This document shows positions 1-9,071 of a stretch of 64,000 nucleotides of DNA, piece by piece. The stretch's first letter is position 1. Each line of letters begins with the position of its first letter. The notes beneath the pieces were generated by a model, which worked only from the letters and a program-made list of their open reading frames with translations, did not search any database and was not told the DNA's origin. The position numbers and the translations under genes were made by a program. This stretch comes from Promicromonospora iranensis (GTDB lineage Bacteria > Actinomycetota > Actinomycetes > Actinomycetales > Cellulomonadaceae): assembly GCF_028994805.1 (NCBI RefSeq), contig NZ_JAJQQP010000010.1:1-64000 (forward strand). Direction: 5' to 3'.

Positions 1-2015
1 GGCGTGCCATTGGCGGTGCCACCACCAGCACGGTCGACGCACTTGCCCGACTTGGTGTTGACCACCTGACCACCCGTCGGCGTCGGCGTCGGCGTGGGGG
101 TGGTGCTGCCGGTGCCCCAGGCGTTCCAGCTGTCCCAGGTGTCGGCGTCGAAACCGATGCGACCGAGCTGGTCGGCGGACCAGTTGGAGCCGGCCTTGTC
201 GATCGTGGTGCCGCCGACGGTGTAGTTCTCGAGCTTGATGCCGCGGGAGTCGCTGGTCTCGTTGCCGATGGTGACCTTCTGCCCGGCGGTGTTGGTGTAC
301 CGCTTGAGGTGGCTGACCTGCGAGGAGGGGTCCAGGCCGTTCCATCCGTCGATCTTGAGGTTCTTGATGTGGATGTTCTCGGTGTTGGACAGTGCGTAGA
401 CGCGCAGGGCGCAGTTGGTGGTGCCCTCGACGGTGATGTTCTCGAACCTCATGTTGCGCACGGTGGTGCCGGGGTTCGCTGTCTTCGTCGAGCCCATGTC
501 CTCCCAGTGGGAGGAGGAGTTGAGGATGCAGGTGTTGTACTTGACGTCCTTCCAGAACATCCGGTTGTGGATCACGTGGGTGTTGGTGACGCTGACACCG
601 TCGATGTTGCGGGGTGTCCAGCCCCACTGGATGACGGGCCCGTTCTCGTTCTTCCAGATGACGGTGTCGTCGATGCTCACGTCGGAGTGGTACATCTTCA
701 GCACGTCGTCGTTGGCGTGGAAGAACGTGTTCTTCATCGTGCTGCCGCGGTACAGCTCGATCCCGTCGGTCTGCCAGTACCAAGACCCGACCTGCTTGTA
801 GTTGTTCACGCGCATCGAGAACCTGCTCTCGTTGCCGTAGACGACGAACGAGTGGTAGGGCGGTTCGTTGATGGTCACGCCCTGCAGGTCGAGGTGCTGC
901 TGCGCGTCGGAGGACTGGAGCTGCAGCATCTTCACGCAGCTGGTGTGGCAGTTGCTGTTGACGTTGTGCTGGTACCCGTTGGAGGTGTCGGCCTCGTAGA
1001 CGTACTGCTCTCCGGACAGGACGCCGTATCCGGTGACCTTGTACAGGCCCTGGTTGTCGTGGAAGAAGCGGAAGGCGCCCTTCACGTACGCGCCGGGTGC
1101 GAGGTAGACCCACTTGACGTTCGCCGGCAGGACGGCGTGGTAGTTCGAGCCCATGGAGTAGGTGCCGGGGCGGAAGTAGATGATCTCCTGGCTGACGTTG
1201 TTGAGGTTGGTGACCTGCCCCGGGTTCGGGTAGTGGATGCTGCCCGAGTCCTCGGTGGGCACGAGGCGCTCCTTCTCGGCGCCGGTGAGCAGGGGTTCGG
1301 CGAAGACGAGCACAGAGTTGCGTGGCTCGGTGTGGATGGCCCGGTTGCCGGAGGCGCTGGTGGTGAGGTTGCCGCTGGCGCCGGCCATGTCGTTGTACGC
1401 GGTGTACAGCTGGGGCTCGAACTCGACCGAGAAGCGGTGGCCGGTGGGGTTGTAGGGCACCTTGATGCGGATGGTCGAGCCGTTGACGAGCTGCTTGTCG
1501 AAGTTCAGGTGCCGTGGGCGGAGCGTGACCTGGTCCGCGGACGTGATGGTCTGCCCGGTGCGCAGGGTGACGTCGACCCACACGTCGGTCGCGTACTGGA
1601 AGCTCGACCAGCTCATGGTCAGGTTGGCGCTGGAGGAGAACTCGGCGCCATCCTCCTCGGTGTACCCGATCTTGCCCTTGCCGCTGCGCGGGATGGACAT
1701 GTACGTGAACGAGTCATACCGGGTGCTGGGTGCGCTGGCCGAGGCGACCTGGACGTCGTACGACGCCGAGCGGCGGACCTTGTCGCTGGCGACAGGGCTG
1801 CTGGTGTTGAACTCGTAGTTGTCGTGCCACCAGGTCTGCAGCTCGGCGTTGTCGGCTGTTGATGCCGCTGCGGTGGCGCCGGCAAGCGGCGCCGCGGCGG
1901 CTGCCGCCTGGGTCGGGTGCGCCGACGCGGGCACGATCAAAGCTGTTGTGGTGATCAGTGCTGCTGCGGCGAGTGCTGCGAGTCGTCGTCGACGTCGCAG
2001 ATGTGGAGCGTGCAT
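1..2015 (-). CDS. Secreted GH49 dextranase-like glycosidase with C-terminal ricin-type lectin domain (3' end outside window)
   Basis: Predicted to hydrolyse alpha-1,6 linkages in dextran outside the cell. The ATG at 2015 follows AAGGAGAGG at a good distance. An Arg-rich n-region and Ala-rich hydrophobic core give a signal peptide (about residues 1-35). The GH49 beta-helix spans roughly residues 55-640 and carries TDGIELY and HANDDVLKMYHS (about residue 432), the latter holding the Asp pair of the GH49 active site. A Pro-Thr linker (about 640-650) leads into a beta-trefoil lectin repeat beginning SGKCVD (CBM13/ricin type), which is cut by the window edge. Closely related to the next gene (2149..5079), but with a different C-terminal attachment. 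Family assignment is firm; activity could be dextranase or isopullulanase-like. Confidence 0.9.
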   Translation of the reverse strand, partial: MHAPHLRRRRRLAALAAAALITTTALIVPASAHPTQAAAAAAPLAGATAAASTADNAELQTWWHDNYEFNTSSPVASDKVRRSASYDVQVASASAPSTRYDSFTYMSIPRSGKGKIGYTEEDGAEFSSSANLTMSWSSFQYATDVWVDVTLRTGQTITSADQVTLRPRHLNFDKQLVNGSTIRIKVPYNPTGHRFSVEFEPQLYTAYNDMAGASGNLTTSASGNRAIHTEPRNSVLVFAEPLLTGAEKERLVPTEDSGSIHYPNPGQVTNLNNVSQEIIYFRPGTYSMGSNYHAVLPANVKWVYLAPGAYVKGAFRFFHDNQGLYKVTGYGVLSGEQYVYEADTSNGYQHNVNSNCHTSCVKMLQLQSSDAQQHLDLQGVTINEPPYHSFVVYGNESRFSMRVNNYKQVGSWYWQTDGIELYRGSTMKNTFFHANDDVLKMYHSDVSIDDTVIWKNENGPVIQWGWTPRNIDGVSVTNTHVIHNRMFWKDVKYNTCILNSSSHWEDMGSTKTANPGTTVRNMRFENITVEGTTNCALRVYALSNTENIHIKNLKIDGWNGLDPSSQVSHLKRYTNTAGQKVTIGNETSDSRGIKLENYTVGGTTIDKAGSNWSADQLGRIGFDADTWDSWNAWGTGSTTPTPTPTPTGGQVVNTKSGKCVDRAGGGTANGT

Positions 2016-2076
2016 GATGGTTCCTCTCCTTGGTGGTCGGGGTGTTGCCTCCGTGCCAGCTCCTGGGGGAGCCGTG

Positions 2077-2131
2077 CGCCCGCTGCTGCGGGCGGCCGGC
2101 GGCACGGGCACGGCAATGCCCGTGCCGCCGG
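2077..2131 (-). terminator. Double hairpin downstream of the second GH49 gene
   Basis: A perfect 15-bp stem (2096-2110 with 2117-2131, loop CGGCAA) is followed one base later by a 7-bp stem with a 4-base loop (2077-2094). They begin 18 bases past the stop of the gene at 2149..5079, as expected for a terminator on the minus strand. No U-tract is visible, as is common in high-GC actinomycetes. The same two-hairpin arrangement recurs at 5140-5195. Confidence 0.75.
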
Positions 2132-2148
2132 TGGTCGGTGCTCGCGGA

Positions 2149-5079
2149 CTACGACGTGGTCGCGCCGAGCCGGACGTAAGGGACGACGACCGGTCCCGTG
2201 GTCCAGTCCATGACGGTGGCCTGGCTGGTCCTGCCGGAGATGATGTCGAAGGCGTTGCTGTCGGAGGTGTCGGTGTCCCGCGCCTGGTTCGCGTCGGTCC
2301 AGTCACCGGCTCCGCCGCCGCCGCGGTAGGGCCCGACGAAGGCGGGGCAGCCGATCCCCTGCCAGCAGTCGATGCCATAGATCGGGCGTACGTTGCCGGT
2401 CCCCTCACCGTCCTCGGCGGCGCTGAACATCGAGACCTGGTAGCCGGCGGTGCGCAGGCCGACTCCGGAGAGGGCGGCGGCGGGAACCGAGGTGACGATC
2501 TTGCCGCTGGGGATGACCGTCAGACGGACGTTCCCGATCCTTGTGAGGTCTGCGCCGTAGACGCCGCCGCCAAGGCGTGACGTGTCGTTGCGGCCGTCGG
2601 CCACGATGGCGTACTTCCATGCGCCGGCAGCTGACGTGTTCGTACCGGGAAGCAGGGGCGTGGTCGTCCTCGAGGCCCGGTTCTTCAGGTAGATGTTGAC
2701 CCGTTGGGTGCTCATGCCGTTTCCGCCCCAGGGGTTGCGGACCTCGCCGGCGGTGGAGACGACGAAATGGACGGTGGGGCCGTCGCGGTACACGTCGAGC
2801 GCGGTCAGGTCGAAGCTGCCGGGGTTGAACGCTCCGGCGGAGGGGTAGCGGTAGCTTCCAGGTCCGTCGTCGTCCCCGCTGGGATCGGCGACCGAGCCGA
2901 CCTTCTTGCCGAACGCGTGCACGGTGAACCGCTGGACGTTCATCACGCCATTGGCTCCGCGCGCGGTGACACGGACACGGTTGGAGATCTCGCTCAGGTT
3001 TGCCCTCGCCGAGAATCGCCCATGAGCGAGCCTCGCGGCCGTGTCTACGCCGTTGACGGTGACGGTGACCGCTGTGGCGTCCGTGGCACCGGTGACGCGC
3101 AGCCTCCGCGACGGTGCGGTGGCTCCGTCCTGCAGCCCTTCGACGGTCAGCGTAGGGGCCGGCCCGGTGGGCTGGTCGTCGCTGGTCGCGTTCCAGCCGT
3201 CCCAGGTGTCCGCGTCGAAGTTGAGCCGGCCGAGCTCGTCAGCAGCCCAGTTGTCACCCGACTTGAGAATCGCAACGCCGCCGACGGTGTAGTTGTGCAG
3301 CAGCAGCCCGTTGCCGTCACTGACCTCGTTGCCGATGGTCACCTTCGTGCCTGCGGTATCGGTGTACCGCTTGAGCAGGCTGGCCTGGGCTGAGCTGTCG
3401 AGCTCGTTCCACCCGTCCAGGTGCAGCCCGTCGATCTCGATGTTCTCCGTGTCCGACAGTGCGAACACCCGAAGTGCGCAGTTCGTCGCTCCCTCGACGC
3501 GAGTGTCGACGAACCGCATGTTCTTCACCGTCGTGGTGGTGTCGGCGCGGTCGGTGGCGCCCATGTCCTGCCAGTGGGAGGAAGAGTTGAAGATGCAGGT
3601 GTTGTACTTGGTGTCCTTCCAGTACATGCGGTTGTGGATGATGTCGGTGTTGGTGACCGTCACGTCGTCGATGGTGCGGGGGGTCCAGCCCCACTGGATC
3701 ACGGGCCCGTTCTCGTTCTTCCAGATGACGGTGTTCTCGATGGCCACGTCGGAGTGGTACATCTTGAGCACGTCGTCGTTGGCGTGGAAGAACGTGTTCT
3801 TCATCCGGCCGCCGTCGTAGAGCTCGATGCCGTCGGTCTGCCAGTACCAGGACCCGACCTGCTTGTAGTTCTCCACGTTCATCTGGAAGTTCTCGACGCC
3901 CACCTCCGAGTCACCCTCGTGGGCGTAGGTGACGAACGAGTGGTACGGGGGCTGGTTGATCGTCACGCCCTGCAGGTCGAGGGTCTGCTGCTCGTTGGAG
4001 GACTCGAACTGCAGCATCTTCACGCAGGTCACGTGGCAGTTGTCGTTGACGTTGTGCTGGTACCCGTTGGAGGTGTCGGCCTCGTAGACGTACTGCTCGC
4101 CGGAGAGGACCCCGAGGCCGGTGACCTTGAACTCGGGTTGTGTCTCGTGCGGGAACTGGAACGCGCCCTTGACGTAAGCGCCGGGTGCCAGGTAGACCCA
4201 CCTGACGTTCTCAGGTAGGACGGCGTGGTGGTCCGAGCCCATGTAGTAGGTGCCGGGGGCGAAGTAGACGATCTCTTCGGTGATCTCATTCAGGTCATCC
4301 ACCAGGCCCGGCTGGGGGCGGTAGATGGACCCGGACTGCTCGGTGGGGATGGTCCGTTCTGCTTCGGCCGGGGTCGGTGCGGGATTGGCGAAGACGAGCA
4401 TGGAGTTCTGCGGCTCGGTGCTGATCGACCGGTTGCCCTCCGAGCTGGTGGTCAATGCTCCGCTGGTGCCGCTCATGTCGTTGTACGCGGTGATCAGCTG
4501 CGGGTCGAACTCGACGGAGAACCGGTATCCGTCGTCGCTGAAGGGCACCTTCACGCGGATCGTGGAGGAGTCGACGAGCCGGGTCTCCAGGTCGAGGTCG
4601 GTGGGGCGGATGGTGACCTGGTCGGCGGAGGTGATCTCCTGCCCGGACTTGAGGGTGATGTCGACCCACACGTCGGTGGAGTACTCGAAGCTCGACCAGC
4701 TCATGGTCAGGTCGGCCGAGGAGGCGAACTCGGCGCCGTCCTCCTCGGTGTAGCCGATCTTGTCGTTGCCGCTGCGCGGGACGTTCATGTACACGAACGA
4801 GTCGTACGGCGTGGCTGGGTCCGACTGCGTGGTGATGGTCGCGTCGTAGAACTTCGACTGGCGAACCTGGTCGTCTCTGATCGGATCGGTGGTGGCTGCG
4901 GCGTTGTCGTGCCACCAGGTGGTCAGCTGGTCGGTATCGGCGGTGCGGCCCTGGGCCGATTCCGCCGGGGCGGGGCCGGTCGTTGCCGCGGACGGCGTGG
5001 CGATCAGAAGCCCGGCGGCGAGAGCGGCGACACCTATCATCGCGGCAGTCGCCGGTCGTGGTGTTGGGGCAGAATGCAT
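2149..5079 (-). CDS. Secreted GH49 dextranase-like enzyme with glucodextranase-type C-terminal domains
   Basis: Extracellular alpha-1,6-glucan hydrolase of 976 residues. The ATG at 5079 is preceded by AGGAG and starts a signal peptide; an upstream in-frame extension to 5175 has no ribosome-binding site. The GH49 domain (about 45-640) shows TDGIELY, HANDDVLKMYHS (about 431-442, Asp pair) and ENGPVIQWGW. Its C-terminus differs from the neighbouring paralogue: an Ig-like domain beginning near PTLTVEGLQDGATAP (about 650-740) resembles glucodextranase domain B, and the last about 230 residues (VRNPWGGNG, QRVNIYLKN, YGIDCWQGIGCP) resemble the glucodextranase C-terminal surface-binding domain. Lies between two similar double hairpins, so it is probably transcribed alone. 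Likely controlled with the sugar importer by the adjacent ROK protein (inference). Confidence 0.9.
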   Translation of the reverse strand: MHSAPTPRPATAAMIGVAALAAGLLIATPSAATTGPAPAESAQGRTADTDQLTTWWHDNAAATTDPIRDDQVRQSKFYDATITTQSDPATPYDSFVYMNVPRSGNDKIGYTEEDGAEFASSADLTMSWSSFEYSTDVWVDITLKSGQEITSADQVTIRPTDLDLETRLVDSSTIRVKVPFSDDGYRFSVEFDPQLITAYNDMSGTSGALTTSSEGNRSISTEPQNSMLVFANPAPTPAEAERTIPTEQSGSIYRPQPGLVDDLNEITEEIVYFAPGTYYMGSDHHAVLPENVRWVYLAPGAYVKGAFQFPHETQPEFKVTGLGVLSGEQYVYEADTSNGYQHNVNDNCHVTCVKMLQFESSNEQQTLDLQGVTINQPPYHSFVTYAHEGDSEVGVENFQMNVENYKQVGSWYWQTDGIELYDGGRMKNTFFHANDDVLKMYHSDVAIENTVIWKNENGPVIQWGWTPRTIDDVTVTNTDIIHNRMYWKDTKYNTCIFNSSSHWQDMGATDRADTTTTVKNMRFVDTRVEGATNCALRVFALSDTENIEIDGLHLDGWNELDSSAQASLLKRYTDTAGTKVTIGNEVSDGNGLLLHNYTVGGVAILKSGDNWAADELGRLNFDADTWDGWNATSDDQPTGPAPTLTVEGLQDGATAPSRRLRVTGATDATAVTVTVNGVDTAARLAHGRFSARANLSEISNRVRVTARGANGVMNVQRFTVHAFGKKVGSVADPSGDDDGPGSYRYPSAGAFNPGSFDLTALDVYRDGPTVHFVVSTAGEVRNPWGGNGMSTQRVNIYLKNRASRTTTPLLPGTNTSAAGAWKYAIVADGRNDTSRLGGGVYGADLTRIGNVRLTVIPSGKIVTSVPAAALSGVGLRTAGYQVSMFSAAEDGEGTGNVRPIYGIDCWQGIGCPAFVGPYRGGGGAGDWTDANQARDTDTSDSNAFDIISGRTSQATVMDWTTGPVVVPYVRLGATTS

Positions 5080-5139
5080 GAGAGTTCTTTCTCCTGGGTA
5101 CGGACGCTGCAGTGGTCGGGCTCGATGAGGGAGCTCGTT

Positions 5140-5195
5140 CGCCCGCTTCTGCGGGCGGGCCGGTGGTGCGGGCATGGCAGTGCCTGCACCACCGG
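5140..5195 (-). terminator. Double hairpin downstream of the ROK regulator
   Basis: A 15-bp stem with one G-T pair (5160-5174 with 5181-5195, loop TGGCAG) is followed by a 7-bp stem with a 4-base loop (5140-5157). It lies about 160 bases beyond the ROK stop at 5353 and before the next minus-strand gene. Sequence and layout match the hairpins at 2077-2131, so the pair was copied together with the GH49 gene. Confidence 0.65.
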
Positions 5196-5352
5196 TGTCA
5201 GTGGGCGCTGTCAGGCGCGGGCGCGGTCAGGCGCTGGAACCGAGGGGTTCGGGCGGCACGGGCTCCTCCTTGAGCAGTCATCGACGGTGATGAGGCTGTG
5301 GTGGATCGCCGCGCGGCTCCCGGGGAGCGCGCGGTTGTGCGGGGTTGTGGGG

Positions 5353-6504
5353 TCAGTGGCGGAGCAGCGAGTCCAGGACGGTGCGCTGGATGGCGACGGC
5401 CGCGGCACCGCGGGCCCACAAGGTGGGATCGTCGTCGAGGATGCGCAGGTCCAGGGGTGAGGCTTCGGGTTGGCGCGCCTGGGCGATGCCTGCGTGCAGG
5501 CGTTCCTGGGCGACGTGAGCGAGGCGGATGCCCTCGCCGGTGAGCAGGATGCGCTCGGGTTGGGCGATGTTCGCCACGGCGGCGATCAGGGTGCCGAAGG
5601 CGTGGGCGGATCGCCCGACGATCTGGTCGGCCAGCGGGTCACCGGCGGCGGCGAGATCGAGGACTTCGTCGTAGGTGACAGCACGTCCCAGGACCATGGC
5701 GGCCTGGGTGTGGATCGCCTTGGAGGACAGCAACGCGTCGGCGCAGCCGCGGTGGCCCTCGGGGCATGACGGCCCGAGAGGGTCGATCGGGAAGTGGCCG
5801 AGCAGGCCGATGCCGGAATCGGGGCCGGTGACCAGACGGTCGTGGATGACGAGCCCTCCGCCGACCCCAGCACCGATGGTCAATGCTGCAAAGCTGTGCA
5901 CGTCTCGCCCGTCACCGAACCAGCGCTCCGCCTCCATAAGGGCGTCCAGGTCGTTGGCGATCGCCACGGGTCGCCCGGTGCGCTCGGTCAGGAGCAGACC
6001 GAGGTCGACGCCGTGCCAGTGCAGGAACGGCGCACGCTGGACGAGTGTGAAGTCGCGGACCGCACCACCGAGCCCTACCCCGACGGCTGCCGGCGTGCGG
6101 CCGACGGACAGCTCGGAAACGAGTCCCGCGAGCGCGTCGACGACCGACTGCGGGTCCCGGGCGGTGATCTCCCGGACGGTGGTGGCCAGGATGTCCGCAC
6201 GGAGGTTCGTCAGCACGCCGTAGGCGCGAGAGCCCGTGAGCTTGATGCCCACGAACTGCTGCAGACCGGGGTCGACGTCCAGCGGCTGCATGGGCCGGCC
6301 CCCGCCGCGCGGCGCCGGGTCGGACACCTCGTGCAGCACGCCGGCATCCAGCAGTGGCTTGGTGATCCGAGTGAGGCTCGCGGTGGACAGGTCGAGCCGC
6401 TGAGCGAGCTCGGTGCGCGCCAGCGGACCGTGCAGCAGCACCTCGAGCGCCACGCGGCGCGACGTGGATGACAGCGGCGTCCAGAGTGATGCGGTGTCCA
6501 GCAT
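5353..6504 (-). CDS. ROK-family transcriptional regulator (NagC/XylR type)
   Basis: Predicted sugar-responsive repressor of 383 residues. An N-terminal winged helix-turn-helix (about 10-65, including LARTELAQRLDLSTASLTRI) is joined to a ROK sugar-binding domain with ANDLDALMEAE and a glycine-rich TIGAGVGGG segment. The zinc-site region (CPEGHRGC) keeps only some of the usual cysteines. The ATG at 6504 follows GAGGAG at six bases; an in-frame start 60 bases upstream lacks a ribosome-binding site. It is divergent from the receptor gene at 6742, and both promoters carry the repeat ACACCAGAT, which suggests that it represses the dextran genes and itself. The inducer, perhaps isomaltose or glucose, is inferred. 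Confidence 0.9.
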   Translation of the reverse strand: MLDTASLWTPLSSTSRRVALEVLLHGPLARTELAQRLDLSTASLTRITKPLLDAGVLHEVSDPAPRGGGRPMQPLDVDPGLQQFVGIKLTGSRAYGVLTNLRADILATTVREITARDPQSVVDALAGLVSELSVGRTPAAVGVGLGGAVRDFTLVQRAPFLHWHGVDLGLLLTERTGRPVAIANDLDALMEAERWFGDGRDVHSFAALTIGAGVGGGLVIHDRLVTGPDSGIGLLGHFPIDPLGPSCPEGHRGCADALLSSKAIHTQAAMVLGRAVTYDEVLDLAAAGDPLADQIVGRSAHAFGTLIAAVANIAQPERILLTGEGIRLAHVAQERLHAGIAQARQPEASPLDLRILDDDPTLWARGAAAVAIQRTVLDSLLRH

Positions 6505-6529
6505 CTGCGGCTCCTCACTGAGTCGGTCA

Positions 6530-6612
6530 ACACCAGATAATACCGACACAAAACTCTCCGTCAACCCTGGACCCGTAGCGGAACCGTGACTTACCGCCGC
6601 TTGACACCAGAT
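6530..6612. promoter_or_regulatory. Candidate ROK operators: two copies of ACACCAGAT
   Basis: The 9-mer ACACCAGAT occurs at 6530-6538 and 6604-6612, 74 bases apart in the same orientation. The first overlaps the -10 of the ROK promoter; the second overlaps the -35 of the ABC promoter. This placement fits one repressor shutting both genes. The operator role is inferred from position. Confidence 0.45.
6537..6564 (-). promoter_or_regulatory. Predicted sigma-70-type promoter of the ROK regulator
   Basis: On the minus strand TTGACG (6564-6559) is separated by 16 bases from TATTAT (6542-6537), about 32 bases before the ROK start codon. Unusually AT-rich for this window and close to consensus. Confidence 0.6.
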
Positions 6613-6630
6613 CGACGACTCGTAGTTAAT
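6601..6630 (+). promoter_or_regulatory. Predicted promoter of the dextran-oligosaccharide ABC operon
   Basis: TTGACA (6601-6606) is followed after 18 bases by GTTAAT (6625-6630), in front of the receptor gene starting at 6742. This leaves a leader of about 105 bases in which no other element was recognised. Confidence 0.5.
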
Positions 6631-6741
6631 GTTGTCACGAAGAAAACCTTCGGCTCGGATCGAAGGGGATCCCGGGCGGCGTCCAGGACGCGGCCCGGCC
6701 CGAGCTCAGGACGACGACGTCGTCGATCAGGAGGAAGTGGA

Positions 6742-8031
6742 ATGCGTAAGCACACGGCGGTGCTGGCTGCCGGTTCGCTCGCTCTCGCGCTGGGCCTGGC
6801 GGCCTGCTCGAGTGGCGGTGACACCGGTGGTGAAGCCGAGGACGGCAGGACCCTGAAGGTCTGGTGGTGGGAGAACGACGACTCCGCACTGTCAGCAGCC
6901 TGGAACACGGCGATCGACATCTTCGAGGAGGAGCACCCGGACGTCGAGGTGCAGTTCGAGCTCAAGACGTACGAGCAGATGCAGCAGTCCGGGCAGCTCA
7001 TCCTGGACTCGAACGACGCTCCGGACGTGCTCGAGTACCTCAAGGGCAACGCGACCGCGGGCGTGGTGTCCAAGGCCGGCCTGCTCACCGACCTGACCGA
7101 CGTCGCGGCGGAGCGCGGGTGGGACCTGGACAACACCGCGCAGGACGTGGGCCTGTACGAGAACGGCCTGATGGGGTCCGGGCAGCGGTACGGGGTGACG
7201 AACTACGGCGAGTACGTCGGCCTGTTCTACAACACCGACATGCTCGCCGAGTACGACCTGGACACGCCCGAGACGCTCGAGGACCTCGAGGCCGTGATGC
7301 AGACGTTCGTCGACAACGACATCACCCCGCTCGCCCTCGGCTCGGCCGACTACCCCGGCACGCACCTGCTGTACGCGCTCGCACTGACGCACATGGACGA
7401 GAACTCCCTCGCCGCATACCAGCAGTTCTCCGGCGAGCCCGACTGGTCCGCCTGGGAGCAGGCTGCGACGACCCTCACGGAGTGGGTGGACAAGGGCTAC
7501 ATCAGCACCGACTCCACCGGCATCCCGGCCCAGGACTCGGGCAACGCGTTCGTCGCGGGCAATTACCCCCTGTTCTACTCCGGCACCTGGTGGGCGGGGA
7601 GCTTCACCTCCGACATCACCGACTTCGAGTGGGACCAGGTCCTCTTCCCGGGCAACGATCTGCACCCCGGCTCCGGGGGCAACCTGTGGGTCGTACCCGA
7701 GAAGGCGAAGAACAAGGAGCTCGCCTACGACTTCATCGAGATCACGCAGCGTCCCGAGGTGCAGAACCAGCTCGGTGACCTGGGCGGCGTCCCGGTGGCT
7801 GCCGAGGACGACGGGGTGACCGAGCCTGTTGGCAAGCTCACCACGGAGCGCTTCAACGAACTGCTGTCCGGGGAGAGCGGCCAGCTCGCGTGGTACCCCG
7901 ACTGGCCTGTCGCAGGTCTCAACGACGTGCTCATCGCCCAGACGTCCGACCTGGTCCAGGGCAACGTCGACCCCGCTCAGGCGGCGTCGAACATCCAAGC
8001 CGCCTACGACGCCGGCAAGCCGCAGGGCTGA
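6742..8031 (+). CDS. ABC sugar-binding lipoprotein (extracellular solute-binding protein family 1)
   Basis: Membrane-anchored receptor that delivers sugars, probably isomalto-oligosaccharides, to the permeases encoded next. It has 429 residues, with a lipoprotein signal ending LGLAAC (Cys22). The mature chain has family-1 features: KVWWWENDD near the start, YGEYVGLFYNTDM in the hinge region and an Ala-rich C-terminal helix. ATG 6742 follows GGAGGAAG; the longer upstream frame has no ribosome-binding site and would bury the signal peptide. First gene of receptor-permease-permease-GH13. No ATPase is encoded nearby, so a shared MsiK-type ATPase is presumably used, as in related systems. Substrate is inferred from the GH49 and GH13 neighbours. 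Confidence 0.93.
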   Translation: MRKHTAVLAAGSLALALGLAACSSGGDTGGEAEDGRTLKVWWWENDDSALSAAWNTAIDIFEEEHPDVEVQFELKTYEQMQQSGQLILDSNDAPDVLEYLKGNATAGVVSKAGLLTDLTDVAAERGWDLDNTAQDVGLYENGLMGSGQRYGVTNYGEYVGLFYNTDMLAEYDLDTPETLEDLEAVMQTFVDNDITPLALGSADYPGTHLLYALALTHMDENSLAAYQQFSGEPDWSAWEQAATTLTEWVDKGYISTDSTGIPAQDSGNAFVAGNYPLFYSGTWWAGSFTSDITDFEWDQVLFPGNDLHPGSGGNLWVVPEKAKNKELAYDFIEITQRPEVQNQLGDLGGVPVAAEDDGVTEPVGKLTTERFNELLSGESGQLAWYPDWPVAGLNDVLIAQTSDLVQGNVDPAQAASNIQAAYDAGKPQG

Positions 8032-8099
8032 ACCGGTCCATATTCGAGTGCGGTGACGCGAGCCCGGCTCGCGTCACCGCACCTACGAAGGACTCGACC

Positions 8100-9071
8100 A
8101 TGACCTCTTTGATCGGCCTGCCCCCGCGTTCGACCGGTGCACCCGTGCGACGAAGCCGCCTCTTGGGCACGGAACGACCCGCAGGGTACTGGCTATACAT
8201 CCTCCCCGGGGCGCTCGGCTTCCTCGCGGTGGTGCTCGTCCCGTTCGCTATGAACGTCTACTACAGCCTCACCACCTGGAGCGGGGTGGGTGAACCGCAG
8301 TTCGTGGGGCTCGACAACTACGCCCAGCTCATCGGAGACGCGACGTTCTGGACCTCGTTCCGCAACAGCGCGCTCTTCATCGTCGCGATGGCAGTGATCC
8401 CGACAGCGATCGGAGTCCTGCTGGCCGCCGTGCTGTTCGACTTCATCGCCCCACGGTTCGGAACCCGGACCTCGAGCCTGCTACGCGCGCTGTTCTACCT
8501 GCCGCAGATCCTGCCGATCGCGGTCGCCGGTGTGCTGTGGAAGTGGATGTACCAGCCCGAGTACGGGATCATCAACACCCTGCTCAGTTCCGTCGACCTG
8601 GACGGGCTGCGCCAGAACTGGCTCGGGGACTCCGACCTGGCCATCTACTCGGTGATGAACGTACTGATCTGGCTCCAGATCGGCTACACGGTCGTGCTGT
8701 TCATGGCCGGGCTCTCCCGCGTGGACCCCGCCCTGCACGAGGCCGCCGAGCTCGACGGCGCCGGATGGTGGCAGCGGTTCCGCATGATCACGCTCGTCCA
8801 GCTGAGGCCCGAGATCGCCGTCGTGCTCATCACGACCTCCGTCGCCGCGCTCAAGGTCTTCGCCCCCATCTTCGTGCTCACCCGGGGCGGACCCGGTACG
8901 AGCACGATCGTGCCCGCCTACTTCTCCTTCTCCAACTTCTTCACCACCACACGCGTCGGGTACGGCGCCGCGGTCGCCACGGTTCTCGCGATCCTCGTGA
9001 CGATCATCGCGGTCGCGCTCCTGCGCTACCAGACCCGAACCACAGAAGGGTTCGACGATGACGGTCGATAA
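8100..9071 (+). CDS. Sugar ABC transporter permease (MalF/UgpA type)
   Basis: Inner-membrane subunit of the dextran-oligosaccharide importer, 323 residues with about six membrane segments. The first follows RPAGYWLYILPGALGFLAVV. The cytoplasmic EAA loop that contacts the ATPase is visible as EAAELDGAGWWQRF near residue 220. ATG 8100 has GAAGGA upstream; the frame extends further back but across the receptor gene. Its last 14 bases overlap the next permease, so the two are translationally coupled. Confidence 0.93.
   Translation: MTSLIGLPPRSTGAPVRRSRLLGTERPAGYWLYILPGALGFLAVVLVPFAMNVYYSLTTWSGVGEPQFVGLDNYAQLIGDATFWTSFRNSALFIVAMAVIPTAIGVLLAAVLFDFIAPRFGTRTSSLLRALFYLPQILPIAVAGVLWKWMYQPEYGIINTLLSSVDLDGLRQNWLGDSDLAIYSVMNVLIWLQIGYTVVLFMAGLSRVDPALHEAAELDGAGWWQRFRMITLVQLRPEIAVVLITTSVAALKVFAPIFVLTRGGPGTSTIVPAYFSFSNFFTTTRVGYGAAVATVLAILVTIIAVALLRYQTRTTEGFDDDGR

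Noticed and set aside
60-110. GTCGGC-type short repeats at the left edge as a CRISPR or regulatory repeat
   Set aside because: They encode the Pro-Thr linker of the GH49-lectin protein on the minus strand.
2016-2148. ROK operator copies upstream of the GH49 genes
   Set aside because: Only CAACACC-type fragments were found, too short to separate from chance.
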